A stretch of 64,000 nt of DNA from assembly GCF_002078875.1 (NCBI RefSeq), contig NC_034411.1, positions 2,807,351 through 2,871,350 of the forward strand, written 5' to 3'. The position numbers and the translations under genes were made by a program. Within the stretch, counting starts at the first letter, position 1. Each line of letters begins with the position of its first letter. The DNA is from Numida meleagris. Taxonomy: Eukaryota > Chordata > Aves > Galliformes > Numididae. Below, piece after piece: positions 29,301 to 44,300 of the stretch. Under the pieces are notes generated by a model. It saw nothing but the letters and a program-made list of their open reading frames with translations. It was not told the DNA's origin and did not search any database.

Positions 29301-32300
29301 TCATTATTTTTCTCACTGTGTTAGTTCTCTGCAAAGTAGGTGGAAAGCAGCATTCTGCTAGTCCAGTTGAAAGAAATATCTAGAAGGCAAAAATACATTG
29401 CAACGTCTACATATGCAAGAAGATTGACATCTAGCGTGAAAACACTGAACTACAAAGCCTATACTGCATGTAAACAGGGATGAATTTAAAACAAGCAAAG
29501 AAACCTTTTTAAACCACAGGAGAATCAAATCCTCCAGACGCACATTAATTCCACACCCCCCAAAAGATACACAGCTGAAAAGACAGTGACCAAAGCAACT
29601 GCAATTTAAAAGCCTCTCATAATAGGCTGACACGTAGCCTTATGCATCATCACTTTAGTTCAGCTATGGAGAGCACTCCTGAGCGACAAAGTATTACTCT
29701 ACAGGTGACTTCTGAAGTACAGAAGATCTAGCCAGGGAACATCCAGGCTGCTTCATGTCTGTAGCGACGGCAGAAACATTTTTTCCCCAAAGTACAGATA
29801 TAGAACACAGATGAACTCAGCACGCATTGTACTACGTTTGTGAACAGCGAATCTCCAAAGCCAGAAAAAAAAAAAGAATTCTGTCACATTCACCAAGTTA
29901 AAATAGAAAAATCTCAGGCTGCATCCAGTTCAATTCCTTCACAGATGTGCAGACCACAAGCAAAGGTTAAATCTTCATTGTATTAATTGCATCAGAAATT
30001 TTATCTAGCAAAGCTTTGCTAACAGCTAACATGAAGAAATACCATTTCCTCATCGATACTGGCACTGGAAAACCCAGTTTCATCCTCCAGCTGAATTAGC
30101 TTTTCAGTTCCTGGACATGACATTCACCTTGCGAGCTTGACAATTGCTCACACCAGCACATTTATCTGAAAATAAGAATTTGTACATTTCCCCCAGTATT
30201 ACTTCACTTAAAACATGAACTATCTTTATTTGAATTTTAATATAATACTTACTATAGTCTGCTTATAGCAACAAAATAGCGTGGTCATTTAAGCATCTAT
30301 ATCCTACTTTGACACATAGTTTCATTGTACAGTTTAATGTCATTGCTATCTTCCAGCGACACAGGATAATAATACCTCTTCATACACAGTTCAGCCATCA
30401 GAAGTTATTGCTACCAAGGCTGATCACACCCAGAATGGCAGAAGAGCACAGCACTCCATGTAAAGCCTGTTTTTTTTGTTGGTTTTGGTTTAGTTTTCTT
30501 GCAGTGCTAGTGATTGAGGAAACGCAACTTCTAACATCTTAGCAGCAAATTCTAAAAATCAATGCAATATTCAGGACAAACTCTAACACAGGAGGATCGA
30601 GGAGAGGAACACAGCCAGGTGGTCAGACAGAACATTCTTTTTCCAGCCTGAGATAAGGCAGTGCATACAAGTTCAACAAAGGCAGAAGAGGAGTGCATGA
30701 TTTCATAGAATGGCTTGGATTGGAATGGACTTAAAGTTCATCTAGTTCCAACTCCCCTGCTATTTGTTTGAGAGTTTACAGCTGAAGAGGACCCTGAATA
30801 CCTCATTTCTGTGATGCAGGCCATAGAACAACAGAGAGCAGTATTACTGTCTCTAGACCACCATGCTCTTTAGCAGAATACACAGATCGTGATAGACAAA
30901 GTCCATACTTCATAGAATGGATAAATAAAAGACTTCTTGTAGCCAAGATATTATGGCTATTATCAACATAATTATCCTATAATTTAAGGAACTAAACAAA
31001 GATGCTTTTGTTCCTCAGGAGTGTTTCATTCACTTCTTAATCACTCCAGTCTTATGCCTGTGTTCACTGTAGCACTGGCAGAGTTTGGAGCTAAACATTT
31101 TGCCAGCAGTTTCATCAGTTCAGGCCTGTTTACACCCCGTTCTTGTCTGCAGCAATTCTGTAGACACGGTGCCTACCTTAAAAAGCTCACAAAAGTATAT
31201 TCACTACAACTCCCAACCCACTTATGATTCATTTACTAAAGCAAAACCAGAATCTCTCCCCTAATCCTGATCAAATATCCTCATTTACTATCAGCAGGTC
31301 TGGATATGAGATGCTTTCCACAAACCAATGTTATTAGCCTATTGCTAATATTCATGTGACGATCCTTGTCTGCGCAGTCATCCTTTTGCATCAGTGTTGG
31401 AAACTGCTCTTGGCGTGCACTTTCAGCCTAAATCAGTCCACAAGCCTCCTACTCGAGCATGGAATTACACCGCAGCAGCTGGAGCTACTTGAGGTGCCGT
31501 CTGTACGCATCTTCTCACTGCAGGTATTCTTGGAGACAGCGCTCACAGCCTGTCCACCCCCACTCTTATGCTCAGCACACGGATACACTAGATGGATCAC
31601 AAACGTTGCTGTTTCATTCCCCCCTCCGTTACAGAATTCTGGAATTACAAAGCCTTTAAAAGTGCATTGAGGGAAGATGCGAGAAGCATGGGAGTCGTTA
31701 TACATAGGGACAATGCAACCTAGATATTGATAAGTCATTTTGTTTTACATGTTTGAGTAACTGCCCACACTAAATTCCATTCAAGTCCTTCGAGCAAGGC
31801 ATAGTGTTTTATGATTTTGCATTTAACATCACCTAATATCATCAAATTAATCCTGAGGAGCAGTCAGGAGCAGGCATCTACACGGTAAGTACAACCACCT
31901 GAAATTAACATCATCTCCCATTAGTTTCCACATTTCCAACTATTAGTTCATTTTTTCTTCCTCTTAATGTTCTCAAATCCAAAAGCATCACCGATCCATT
32001 GTGTTCTGATGTTTAATTGCCAAGATTCATTATTTTTCATAATGAAATTTGATTCTTTAATTTGGCATTGATGCCATATGTTAATCATTAAACAAGTGAC
32101 AGTCTCTAATGTTGTAGGTATGACCAAAAACCTCAGGGAAACTCACGACTCTATGGAAGTTCTGAATGATGAGTCCAAAATGAGTGACTGTCAGTAGTAG
32201 GCTCTTGAAACTGTAAATACATTTGGAGAAATGAAATAAATAGCAGCTCACAGTGCCACTTTTGCAAGGATACAGCAGAAAACTAAGCCTACACACTGAA

Positions 32301-35300
32301 AACTTTCCTGACAGTAACTATACTGTACACAACAAGTCAACCGGAAAATAGTTTCTTGGCACCATTTAAATCCAACAGAGCTCTGAAGGAAAAGCTAAAA
32401 GGAATTTGCTCAATACCAAAGACCTCGCCAATCTCAAATATATCCAGTTTTGCTTCCTGAACAAATGGTTTTCAGAAATCATACAAGCAAGCAAACCCCA
32501 AGGGAAAAATCCGTAACTCGTCAATTTTCCTTTCATGCTAGCAACCCAATAATCTGAAACTAACTGGACAAATGCCTGATAAAAAAAAAAAAATCAGGAC
32601 TGGAAATTGTTTATTGAACAAAGATGCCTTTAGCATCTGACAGGTCTAAGGAACAAGTTTTAGGTTTACTTGACTCAATTCAAGCCTTATACATTAGACA
32701 CGTAATTTGTAATCACTCATGTTACTTTTAAAATTTGTTCCTAGCAAAAGCAGTCTGTGTCTCATCCCCACGCATTAATTCTGATGCTCCAAACCCTCCT
32801 CTAGCATCCCTATGCGTGTATTGTCTCGCTGGACACAGTTTAAAGACCATAGTTTCAATTAGATAAATCAGGAGAGATTTCCATGCAAGTACAGGAGGAG
32901 AAACAGCACACAGTCCACAAATTAAATACACTTCCGTACATCCCCCAACACACGCATTCCACAGTTCAAACAAAGGCTGCAAGAGGCAAAACAAAAGGAA
33001 TACTGAAGAGATGAAAGAAGTGAAGCAACAGGAGATCTGTCACTCTGTGGTGAATCTCTAATTATGAAGCAGTTGTTATTTCCCCCCATACTTTATTGGT
33101 TCATGAGCTACCCACACCACACAACATTTTAACTTTTTTTAAGGTTAAAATATTTGGGGCCTTCTTCGTGTTCAGGCATAGCTCTGGCTGAACCCATCAC
33201 AGAAAACCAGCCTGGAATTCAGATGAAGCAGTTACTGTGAACGTGGTTTCAGGATGTGCTTGTTCTTATTTGTCATTAGTATTGTTATAATGAGACCCAG
33301 TATAACAAGATTTGAACATACCTTGGCATTATTTGCACAATTATTTTCTTAACTAGAACTAGGCATCAGCTGAAGTTTGGAACAGACTGTGCAGTGAACC
33401 TGAACAGGCAGAGCACAGATCAAGAAACAGCTGGAAACTATTCCTAATACTCCTACTATCCTCTTTTCACTATATATTAGCAATAATCCCACGCATTCAG
33501 ATTTATTAATCAAGTGCCAGAAAATCAGGAGAGCAGGCAAAAATCATATGAGAGCTTTAAAATAAAATTCAGAGGTTTTGCCTTCCTTTGGGTTTCGGCA
33601 TTACTTTAACAGTGCTAATTCTCTCTGCAATACACAAGACTGGAAACTATTTATTTATTTTTTAACACAGGTTCAGTTTCCACACAACAGATTTGAACCA
33701 AGGGCTGGGTCCTTCAGAAAAAAGGTCACATACTGTCCCAACAATCCTTAGGTAGCAATACAGGCAAGTAAGGTGCAATCACTGGGCTGGGACTGAATGG
33801 TGCAGTACCAGTGTGCCTGCAGACAAGCCTCACAGAGCAGACTGTTGCTCTTCTCTATGAAGTTAGTGACTTTATTCACCAACTAACTTCAAACCTAAAA
33901 TATACTAACAACTTATTTGCAATATCCCTCTTCATATAACTTAAGTTACAGCTTTCTCCCAGATAAGTTTGTTTTTTTTTTAAAAAAACTTTTCTTAAAA
34001 AATTAAAACACTGAACCAGAGCTTCTGCTTAGGTTGTCAAAGAAGAAACTTCCTGTTGGCTGTCAAGATGTAGAGGAGACAGAGCAACCGGGAAGGCAAA
34101 GAATTTCAGAGTCTACTGAGCTAAACACTGTTCCTCTTCTGCTGGAGGGTGAGAGAATCAAAGAATTAAAAAATAATTTGGTACTTTACCCTCCTGCCTT
34201 ACTCCTTCTTGGCCCTGGTTACAGAACCAAAATTAGCATTTTCTTTTGCATCAGCATTTATCAGAATTCTTCATCTTCTGCCTTCCTCTGAGTAAACTCC
34301 ATCTAGCTGATCTCCAAAGCTAACAGGTCACTCTGCTTACTCTAGCAGCAACCCAGGTCCCTTCACAGGGAGCACACTCACAAGACCCAGTTTGAAATAC
34401 TGTCTACAACAGTACAATACTACTACAACAGTAGTAATGGACAAAGTCATCTAAGTGCAGCAAGACAGTTTAAAAAAAAAAGATAATAGGCTTATGTTAC
34501 TACCATTTTGCTTCCTTTAAATATACAGCCATTTATTTTAGCCACTTATTTTTTTAAGGTGCAGTTTGCTATAGACAGGGATGACAGCACTGCAATGATA
34601 CAAAGGACACATTATGTTGCCTGCTGAGGAGAAACACGCAGCGCAGCTCTTGCAGTTAAGACTCCTGTTTTTAGATATGGCCTTGAGATCAGTTCCAAAA
34701 GCCACTGGCATGTTGCACTGTGATCCATTTTCACAGCAGGGAAGCAGAGAGAAAAGGGTTAGCAACCACCATGCTCTAAACAAGTGTCATCAACATGAAC
34801 TTGAAATGGACTGCATGTTCTACCCTCAGGCAAAAGCCTGTGTCACCTCTGCTCGTGTTCGTTTCACTGCTGCTAACTTTTACTTGCAGATTTACCTAAT
34901 CCTGCGACCAGCTGAACATGGCAACTCTGGATTATATTTTAGGAGGTGTAGATCAGAGAACTTATTTCTACCTACTGGCAGCTGTTAAAAATTAATACTC
35001 ACTACATATCAGATATACTTTGACATCAATGCATTATTCAAACTACTATAAATTCTCTGTCCTTTCCTACTTTGTCCTTTGAGGATTTTTCTAAGGCCAG
35101 CAACAAGCAACAGCCTACCGGGGAAACCACAGCTGCAAACAAACAATTTGCTATCCTGGAACAGACTGCCATTAACCAGAGGCACTATGCATTTACTGCT
35201 TTCTGTGCTCTGCCATTTCTGCTCTTTTTCTTCTAAAAAATACTGCCTCGGACAACACATCATCAAGCTAAGACTGAGGAAAAAAAATGCAACTTTTGTC

Positions 35301-38300
35301 AAGTACCCCACATCTCCACAGCCCACGCCAATACCTCGAGCAGACAATGAGGAAGAGTAAGGCAAATGTGTTCCCCATAACAAGTGCCATGATGCAGTCA
35401 GAGAAACATGCACAGACAGGGCCGTGCACCAATAGTCCTGCTAAAGACACCTGGGCCCCATACTTGCACAGAAGCTATCCATTTCACCATTAACGTCAGA
35501 GCTCTCAGTAGCCACGTTAGCTGGTAAAATGTTAGGAGAATTTTACTAAGATCTATTTTCAAATCACATGGTAATAGGCCTTTTATACCTTTCTATAGGG
35601 AAAAATCTCCCCAGTAACACAATCCCATTGGAAGCTGAGATTTCCACGCAAGACTCCAACTAAAGCCATTAACTTAATCTGCTTCTCCATTTGGGAGGAG
35701 CCAGGGATAGGACAGCCTAGCGCACATTTTCCTTGGGGACACTGTTGCCAGGGTACAGGCTGGCCTCCGGCAGGAAAGATTCCTCAGTGATCCCTGAACA
35801 TGTCACTGCCCTGTCCTGTGAGCTCCAGCACTCCCTTCCACATCCATCCAAGGGAGCAAGGCATTTCAGTGCCCTGGGCAAAGCGAACGCTGGCAGCTAT
35901 CCCATCAGCACGCTGCTTCACGCCCGGGTACCAAGCGCTCTGTACTTTGCAATTCCATTTGTTTCCAGCAGGCATGCCTTACAAGCCTGACAAGTGAAAA
36001 GCAGGTAACTGAAGTCTTTTGTTTGCTCCCAAAATGAAGTAAAATTCTCAACGTTTCTCATGATGGATGGGGCTCAATATTTAGGTTTTGGGCCTTATAC
36101 ATGTTCTGGGTTGCAAATAACAGGAAAAATTCTTTTAATATTTGCTTAAAATTAATAAACCAGGCACTAAATTAAAAGTAATTCTGTTAGCCTAGACTCG
36201 GTGAATGATTGTGACTAAACTCAGGCAAAGGAACAGTTTTAAGATTAAAATAACATACAGTTAAGAAAGAGAAGGCTCCAGGTCCTGTTGTTTTTTGTTT
36301 GTTTCCTTTGCAATGCATCTTAATCCTTGGGTCTTGCAAGTCCTGAGAAATCTGCTGTAATACTTAAACTGCATGGCAGAGAAATCCTGCCTGCTGCTTG
36401 GCTCCCACAGCAAAGCCCTTCAAAAGGATAATGAAGACAGCATCGCATTTCATAAGAGACTTCATGAACGCCTGCTGAGCTGACCTTGTTTACAAGAGCT
36501 CAGCGAAACGATTAATTGTTTGTACGTTCCACTCCACAGCACTATGGCTGAGAATCTTCTGCCTATACTACCCAGTATGGACACTAGCCAAAAAGAGAAC
36601 TCCTATGTAATTATCCAATTATTAGTAATACTCGCATTTAACAAGAAGAAATTGACAGCTGGTATACATAACCACTTCATTTCTATTATGCAAGAACTAC
36701 AAAAGGCATTTGTTTTCTTATTAACAGCTATAAAATAAGAAGTTGCATATTTACGTTGAACCAGAGAGGATGAAAAGGGTAAAGAGAATAAGTGAAGGAT
36801 TGGAACAAGAGGCAGGAAACAACCTGAATCTGCAAGATGCTTCCTGTGAGACTGAGCCAATCAGTTTATCTGCACAGTTTTTCATTTGTACATTAATACT
36901 TTCGCTCTCTGGCTTTATTGCTTAAACTTACTACGTGCTATTTGCTAGCAGCCTACAGAATTTTTCCACTTTGTGCCACTTAATGTTAGTTACATTCTGA
37001 GAGTAGAAGGAATTTCTGAACCTAGCTGAAACAGGCTGCTCCAGCTGACCCTCAAGAAATCAACGGATAAATAATGCAACAGTACAGTCTGCAACAGTGC
37101 AACTGGAAATACTGTTAGTGGATAAAAGCACATCGTAACCTCAAGTTTAGAGCAGGGCGGTACTCCTCCGTGCTTTATTGACATCACTCACACACAATCC
37201 CAAGAATTTGTTTCAATGATTAGGCTGCAGAACTGGGTATCAGTCCCAAACCTCCTCAGTTCCACCGCAGATTCACCGCATGAGACTGCACTGATGTCGC
37301 TTTGCACCTCAGCTCCTCCACGTACAACATGGGAGTAACGCAGATACTCAATAGAACCGTTCTCAACTTTAACTTCCGTTTTAATTCACGTTTGTGCTAG
37401 GCATTTAAAAGATAAGTATTTGCTAAAAGTTGCCTCAGCACTCACTGGCAGCAGCCAGTTTCTCTTTGCCACTGCTTCTAGAACACAGACAGAAGCATCT
37501 CATTTTCCTCAAGCCTTAACGACTCTAAAGCACTGAGCCATCTACACTTCTATGCTCTTAGCCTACACAGACTGAAGGAGGAGTGTAGCTATGCTGCCCA
37601 TAAGTTCCCTAGTATTGACCTAGACGCGTAATTTCAAGGAGTTACATACTGTATGTCATAAGCAAGACCAGAGACTCAGGATTTAGTATTTGTAGAGCGT
37701 AACAGGACTGCAGGTCAGTCCTTGTGTGACAGGCCAAACCTGCTCGGACGAAAAAAACCCTGAAATCTCACCACATGATTGCCAGGAGATTTATGAGCAG
37801 GAAGAAAATGGTTTTGTTGTTCCAGATGATTCGTTTTCTACAATTCCACAGTTTCTCGAGTTTAAATAATGCCTAGAAATTCTGTCTCAGAATTTTCTAT
37901 ATTTCTATTTTTTTCTCCCCATCTTTTCTACAGAGCAAACCATAACAAGCATCTCATTTTCCTTCTTACTACACATACGTGTTTTCTGTAGAACTACTTG
38001 TCTAAAACCCTCTTCCCTCAGAATGATCACAGAGTTCAAGGGATCTTTTTGCAAAGGCGTAATATCAGCAGCCCATTTTAATGCCTGCTTTACTTTTATG
38101 AAGTTCTGAATACCTGCCAGAATTTTTTTTTATTTTTTCCTTTTTTAAAAAGACTGATTTTCTTTGTTCCTTTAGCATCAAGGAAACAAGCAGGAAGAGC
38201 CCACAGCATCACAACATAAAAGAGCCCAAGTTTAAACACCCAAAAAATGAACTTACATAAGACAAGCAGAATATTCATTACAGATTAAAACTGCTGACTG

Positions 38301-41300
38301 TTTCACCCAACCACAGGAAAAAAACCCACACCATACAGAACACCAGCTTTGAAAAGAAACCTTATGCAATAATCTACTATGCATTCACTCTGCATTAACT
38401 CTAGGGCAAAAGGCTATCAGAAACACAAAGTCAGAAGACAAACACCCTCTGTGATATCCAGCTACCGTGCATCTCCAGCTATTTCTTGGTTCCTGCTAGT
38501 ATCAACTACCACTTACCTAGAGACAATTTCAGAACTCAGATAAAAACAAGTCCAATCATTCTGTACTACAACTTAGAGCATTTTTGCATGGCTTCCTAGA
38601 CAACATCAGAGTCAGACCCATCCTATACAATCCTTCTGACAGACTGTTCAGGCACATTCATCTTGTAATGCAGTTTAAAAACTTGAACGCGCTCCAATTT
38701 ATTTTGCTAGAAACCAGTAACACTTCAGAATGTGGAGGCCAAGTAAAGTGTGCTTGTAGCATTAAAAAGGAAAATGAAAAAGCTACAAATCTGACCAGCT
38801 TTAAGAATGACAGAGTTCTCGTTCGCTGTTTTTTCCTTTCAGAAGTTGTTAGAAACTTCACATGCAAACTGTGGCCAAGACGACAAATCACTAGAGTTCA
38901 CGTGTAATTAATTGCATGTGTATGTGTCTGCACATTTATGCATAGAAATTTCATCTCCAGTTTTCTATATTTCTATTTTTCCCACATTTCCTCCATAGGA
39001 AACCATAACAAGCATCCCATTCTCCTCCTTACTACGCATACATGTTTCTCTGCAGACAAACAGGAGCAAGCCCTGCTTCACGTGAAGATGACTAGAAGCA
39101 ACAAAGTAGCACTGGTGAAGCACTAAATTCAAGCTAGAAAACCCTGCTGATAAGCAGGCTCACTGCTCCACTGCTGTGTACAGCGTCCACCACCTGAGCT
39201 GCTCCAAAGTGAGCAAAGGAAGACTGCACCTTCAGAAGGCAACACAGATATTGCTTCAGAAATCCTGGCAACAGAGTAAACCCTATACAAGGAGGCAAGC
39301 AGAATATTGCATCACTGCCACTAATTTTAATTCATACTTGAAAAAAAAAAAAAACAACAAGCAGGCATCTTCGGCAAATACAGCACCTATAATTGATTTG
39401 AAAGAAACCCACATTTTTCAAGGACATGCTCTTACTTGTAATTACCAACGTGTTGCCAAAAATACCTGCTTTTCACTGTGTGCATAGTTATTCCTCTGAA
39501 TAAGCTGGGGTATAAAAACCTTCTTTGCAAATGCAGTTTAAACTGAACTTTTACTTATCTGTATTTCTGTAACCACTGCATTGGAGCACTAAAGACATCT
39601 GGGACAATCCTTCTTGGCATAAAGAAGCCACATTAAGGGCCTTCCACTATTCTACATCCTCCTGTATCAGAACTAAGAGAATATCTTCACTCTGAAAATA
39701 TCAGTTACACATGGATCCAACGGTATCAACTACACAGAACACGTACATGCATGCGTAAAACTCTCAAGTGCATAAGGAGTCTCCAGCAGAAGTAACACAT
39801 CTAATTGGCATTTGTTTTGAAACATCTCTTAGAAAGCTCAATCTGCATGCAGGATCTTTTTTTTTTTTTTTTTTAAACTATAATCACAATAAATACTTAG
39901 ACTTAAATAAGTTTCTTGCTTTTCAAGTATAGATGAAAAGCGTATCACTTCTGGTTATGCAATACCTAAACTGATCACCCAGACAGCAATTCCATTTACT
40001 TATGTTCATGGAACAATCCAATTCAACCTTACAATCCCACTTAACTTTCAACTACGCAGCAGATTTGAGCTGAATGAATACCACAGTCATCATCTAAACA
40101 AATGAAGGCTAGAATACTCTAGCTAAAGAGCATCTCACGTATTAACACTGCTAAATAACTTTGAAGCATTAGAGCAACATCCTCATGGAACAATGATTTC
40201 CAAAGAGGCGTGCCGCTAGAAATAAAGGGGAAAAAGGTTAAGCAGCTCGCTCCAGAACATAAAGATTTTTTCCAAGATTACTAATACTTGTCATTCTGTG
40301 AACTAGGAAACAGCTTCTGAGGCCCACTTCTGGAAACTTGCTTTGAAACACTGGATTCCTTGCTTAAAGGCAGGAACATTACCTGGTAGGTTCTCTATTA
40401 ACAAAAGAGGTAAGCAGTATCATCTTCTGTGTATCTAACTTTTGAACAGGGATTAATGTTCCCACTAGTAATAAGAACCGAAGACGTACAAGAGGCCTGC
40501 AGCATCTCCCTACAGAGACCTACAAGCATGCAAAGTGCGCAATACCTCACAATTTTAACAAAGAAAATAAATTACACCCCTCCCAGCAAAGCAAATAGAC
40601 ATTCCTGGCAGCTTCAGAGAGATTAGGTACAGGCACTCTTCCTTGAAAGAAATAACATAAGCTGTTGAGAGGTGGTCCCCTTCCCCCAGTAAAAGAACAC
40701 ATCAACAGCCTTGTGTTTATGATGAGCCTAAGTTACAGCATGTATTCAGAAGAAGAGCTGTGAGAATTAAGCACTGCCCTAAATGAGTAACCTTAAACAT
40801 TAATGAAAACATGCAAGCTTTAACAAGAACTTTTTTGTCCTCAGAAGTGACTGAACTGCTTAGCCTGCACTCCTCCAAATAAAGAGATATACAAAAGATG
40901 AAGTAAACATGAGGATTGAGACCTAAAAAGACAGTATTCAGTACATCCTAATTAACTGTCTGTATTAGAAGCTTGCATTTAACCTAATTTGTTAAATTAG
41001 TATGAGCTACATTTTAATCAAAATATATCAATAACATAACACATCAGTGATCAGAAATGAAAGCAGACACTTGGAAAGAATTCTAATTCCACTGACCTAC
41101 TGCTAATTCAGAGACTAAATATATGTAGACGAAAATTCTACGAGGTCATACAAGACAGTTACCTTTACAACCTAACACAAGAAATGGGAGAGTGGGAAAA
41201 CATTGCTTTAGCATTATTCCATATGAAGAATGAAATAACCACAGTCAAAAGCTGAATGGTTTATGGCACTCCAAACTAAGGAACAGTTGCAATACAGCAC

Positions 41301-44300
41301 AGTCTAAGGACAGAATCCATGCAAGGAGTTTGCTTCTGTTTCCAGCCCTGTGACCTTCCCACGAGGAGCTACAACTCATCCTTCAACCACTGCTGGCCCA
41401 TCCACAGCAAGGGAAGCACATGGTGCTATGCCTGTGATTAACAAGAGGACAGCAGGCCCTGCTGTAACGTGTTACATGCAAGGGCAGAACAGAGGTAAGC
41501 CACCAGGCAGCTTCTGGGTTTGCTGCTGGAAGCGTGTACCTTCCTCCTTCAGCTATCATTAACAGCTTATTGGTTTTATTCTCAGAAGCCACTAAGAAGA
41601 AACTTTGTCTTCTGATTGATCTGATTCATTCCTTGTCCTTTATGCGGAGTACAGCTGCTACAATAAACTAATTAATTCTTTATTTAGTTTGAACTGCTAA
41701 AACCATGAAAAATAAGTTTTGCCTCCTTTTTTCCTGCCACATCATCATCAGTAACATTCAGAGAATTTAATTTGCAGTAATTTGCAAGCTCTGAGACTGC
41801 ATAAGTGAAACTTTACAGTTTATCCCGTCGACTTTAAGCAACATTCAATCACAGTTAAGAAATTACTGCTTCAAACATTCAGTATAGAAAGACAGTCTAC
41901 TTTGAAGCAATTTAAAGCAAATTAACCAGTACAGGTTAATTTGCCCTCTAAATAAATAAAGTAAAAAAATATTAAGCTTGTTTTGACTGGACCCACAATG
42001 AACTGCAAAAACCCTGACATTTTTCTTTTGAACTGACTGGTAAAGTCACTGAAATACCACATGCAAACGACCTTCACTAATTAATGTAAAAACCGTACTT
42101 TTTACATTACACACGTGTCATTAGACAACACATTTAATACTTCTTCACCATTCTGTATTTTAGTGAAGAAAAAAAGCTTGAAGAATGATTTAAGCTAAGC
42201 CTCTACCCCTTCCTTCAATGCGCATCGCTGTCGGCTTCCCAGCATCACCTGCAGGAAATGCTTCAGCCCTTCGATTACAGCACACAGCTGCCTCACCGAG
42301 GAGACGTCAAGTTAACAGTAAGTGACCTGCATTAGAGAATTATTTTCATGGAAAACCACTGAAAATAAGCATGGCAAAAAGTATTAATCCTTATAACTTA
42401 TGCTTTCTGTAACACAAGCACATCATGACCAGGGTGTCCTTTGCATAACCAGCCTCAGAACTCACGGCTGCATCTGTGAGTATGTGCTTCTCCAGATAGC
42501 TGGAATGCTAACGTTCACCTTGGCCTACCCCTTTTCTTTGATCCAAGCTTGATACAACAAAATTTCAGCCAGTGCTCATTAAAAATGGCTGGTAGTTAAG
42601 TTGTTCCTGTCATAAATTATTACATCTTTTTAATAGAAAGAGCCCTGGCAGGGTATACCTCTATGTTTGGAGCCTGTTTTAAGAACTGCATGTGTCTTTG
42701 GAGAACTGCAAGACAATTTCTCACAGCATACCTGACAACTCGTTTCAGACATGCTTAGGACAGCCTAATGATCCCCTTCTTGCTAAACCATCTCTGTTAC
42801 TGTAGACCAGAAGCTTGTTTCTCCTCTTGGAATTTCACTTCCACCACAGTTTGCTCTTTGGTCCTTGGCCAGACAAGTCTATCTGCTTAAGTTCTCTACT
42901 TTGTCTGCTAGTCTGATGTTACTCGCCGCTTCTGTAGTCTACTGGTTCGCACTTCAAAGTCACATTATTTTAATGAATCCACTGCTGTCAAGTCCAGACT
43001 GGCCTCCACGTTCTCCCCCTCACCCATGTTTTCCCCTCTGAACTTTCCACTCAGCTGCCTTTGTGTTCTTCCCCATAGCGTACCGCTGGGCCTAACACAG
43101 CTGCCTCCAGTATATCTTTAAAAACTTAAAACCCTTCCTTGTCTGTAAAAACGTGCTCTGCCATTTCTGTACCATTATGCCTAGGGTCACACGCAGTCTT
43201 CTTGAACATTTACCCTGAGCTGAAAAATTTTCACATAGGTACTTTTAAAATGGAGAAAAAATCTCACAACAGACTAAAATCTCAGCTCATTTTAAATATC
43301 CCATTTATGTTGAGATAAAGTTCTAAGATTTTGCTAAAGGAAATCACTCAGTTTAAATACGGACACCTGCGGACTAAAAGTAACAGCGTTTTAGTCTTAT
43401 TTCAGCCCATCAGGGCTATTCTCTGCAAACAATTCAATTTACATAAGGGAAAAATGTTCTATTCAAAGCCATTTGGTACAGGGAAGAGTTGTGCATGTAC
43501 CTGACGACAGTGAAACAGACACAGAATGACAGCTGCAGTATTTACTAGAAGAGTTTCTCCCTCCCTCCTCCCAGTCTTTAAATGGTGTAACACTAGATTT
43601 GTCTATGCACAGACTGGAGTCTCTCAAGCCACACTGTTCGTATAGTTAATACTAATTCCTCTCAGCTGATTTAGAGATTAAAAACTAAATAATCTAAATT
43701 AGCATTAGTTTACTAGTTTAAAACAACTTCCAAGACGATAACTTATAATTTAATGCCTTCTTACAAAGACAAAATATAATGTGCTGTTACCTATGTAGCT
43801 GTTATGTGCTATTTGGTCCAAATAAGAAAGTAATGTCCTATGATATTACATTTTAAAGTGCTGACCCAATTTCATATCTGATTTTCCTAGAAATTTACAT
43901 GCAAGAGCGTTATTTTTTTAAATGGATAACTAATATGTCAGAGTTCAAAAAATTCTCAGAGGAAAATGATTTCTAGTCCGTCAATGCAAGTTGCTATGGC
44001 AACAACACAGTGACTGCCAGTGCTCTAACCTTCATGATGAATAAAATGGAAAAAAATCAGAAGCTATGACAATGAAAACCCTTGTACTTTGAGTCTGCCT
44101 GTGAAAGGAAACCAAAGGATCGCCCGCCACATTAAATGATATTTGGACATAAGACCTTAAGCTAAAACCTTACGTCATGATGTTTTAGAAACGCATTGAC
44201 TCAGCTTTGCAACTTTAATATTCTCGGTGTTATAGACAGGTAAGAGACTGAAACTGGGCTTTCAGTACCCAAGGACAATGGGTGTTACTTACGTGGAGCT

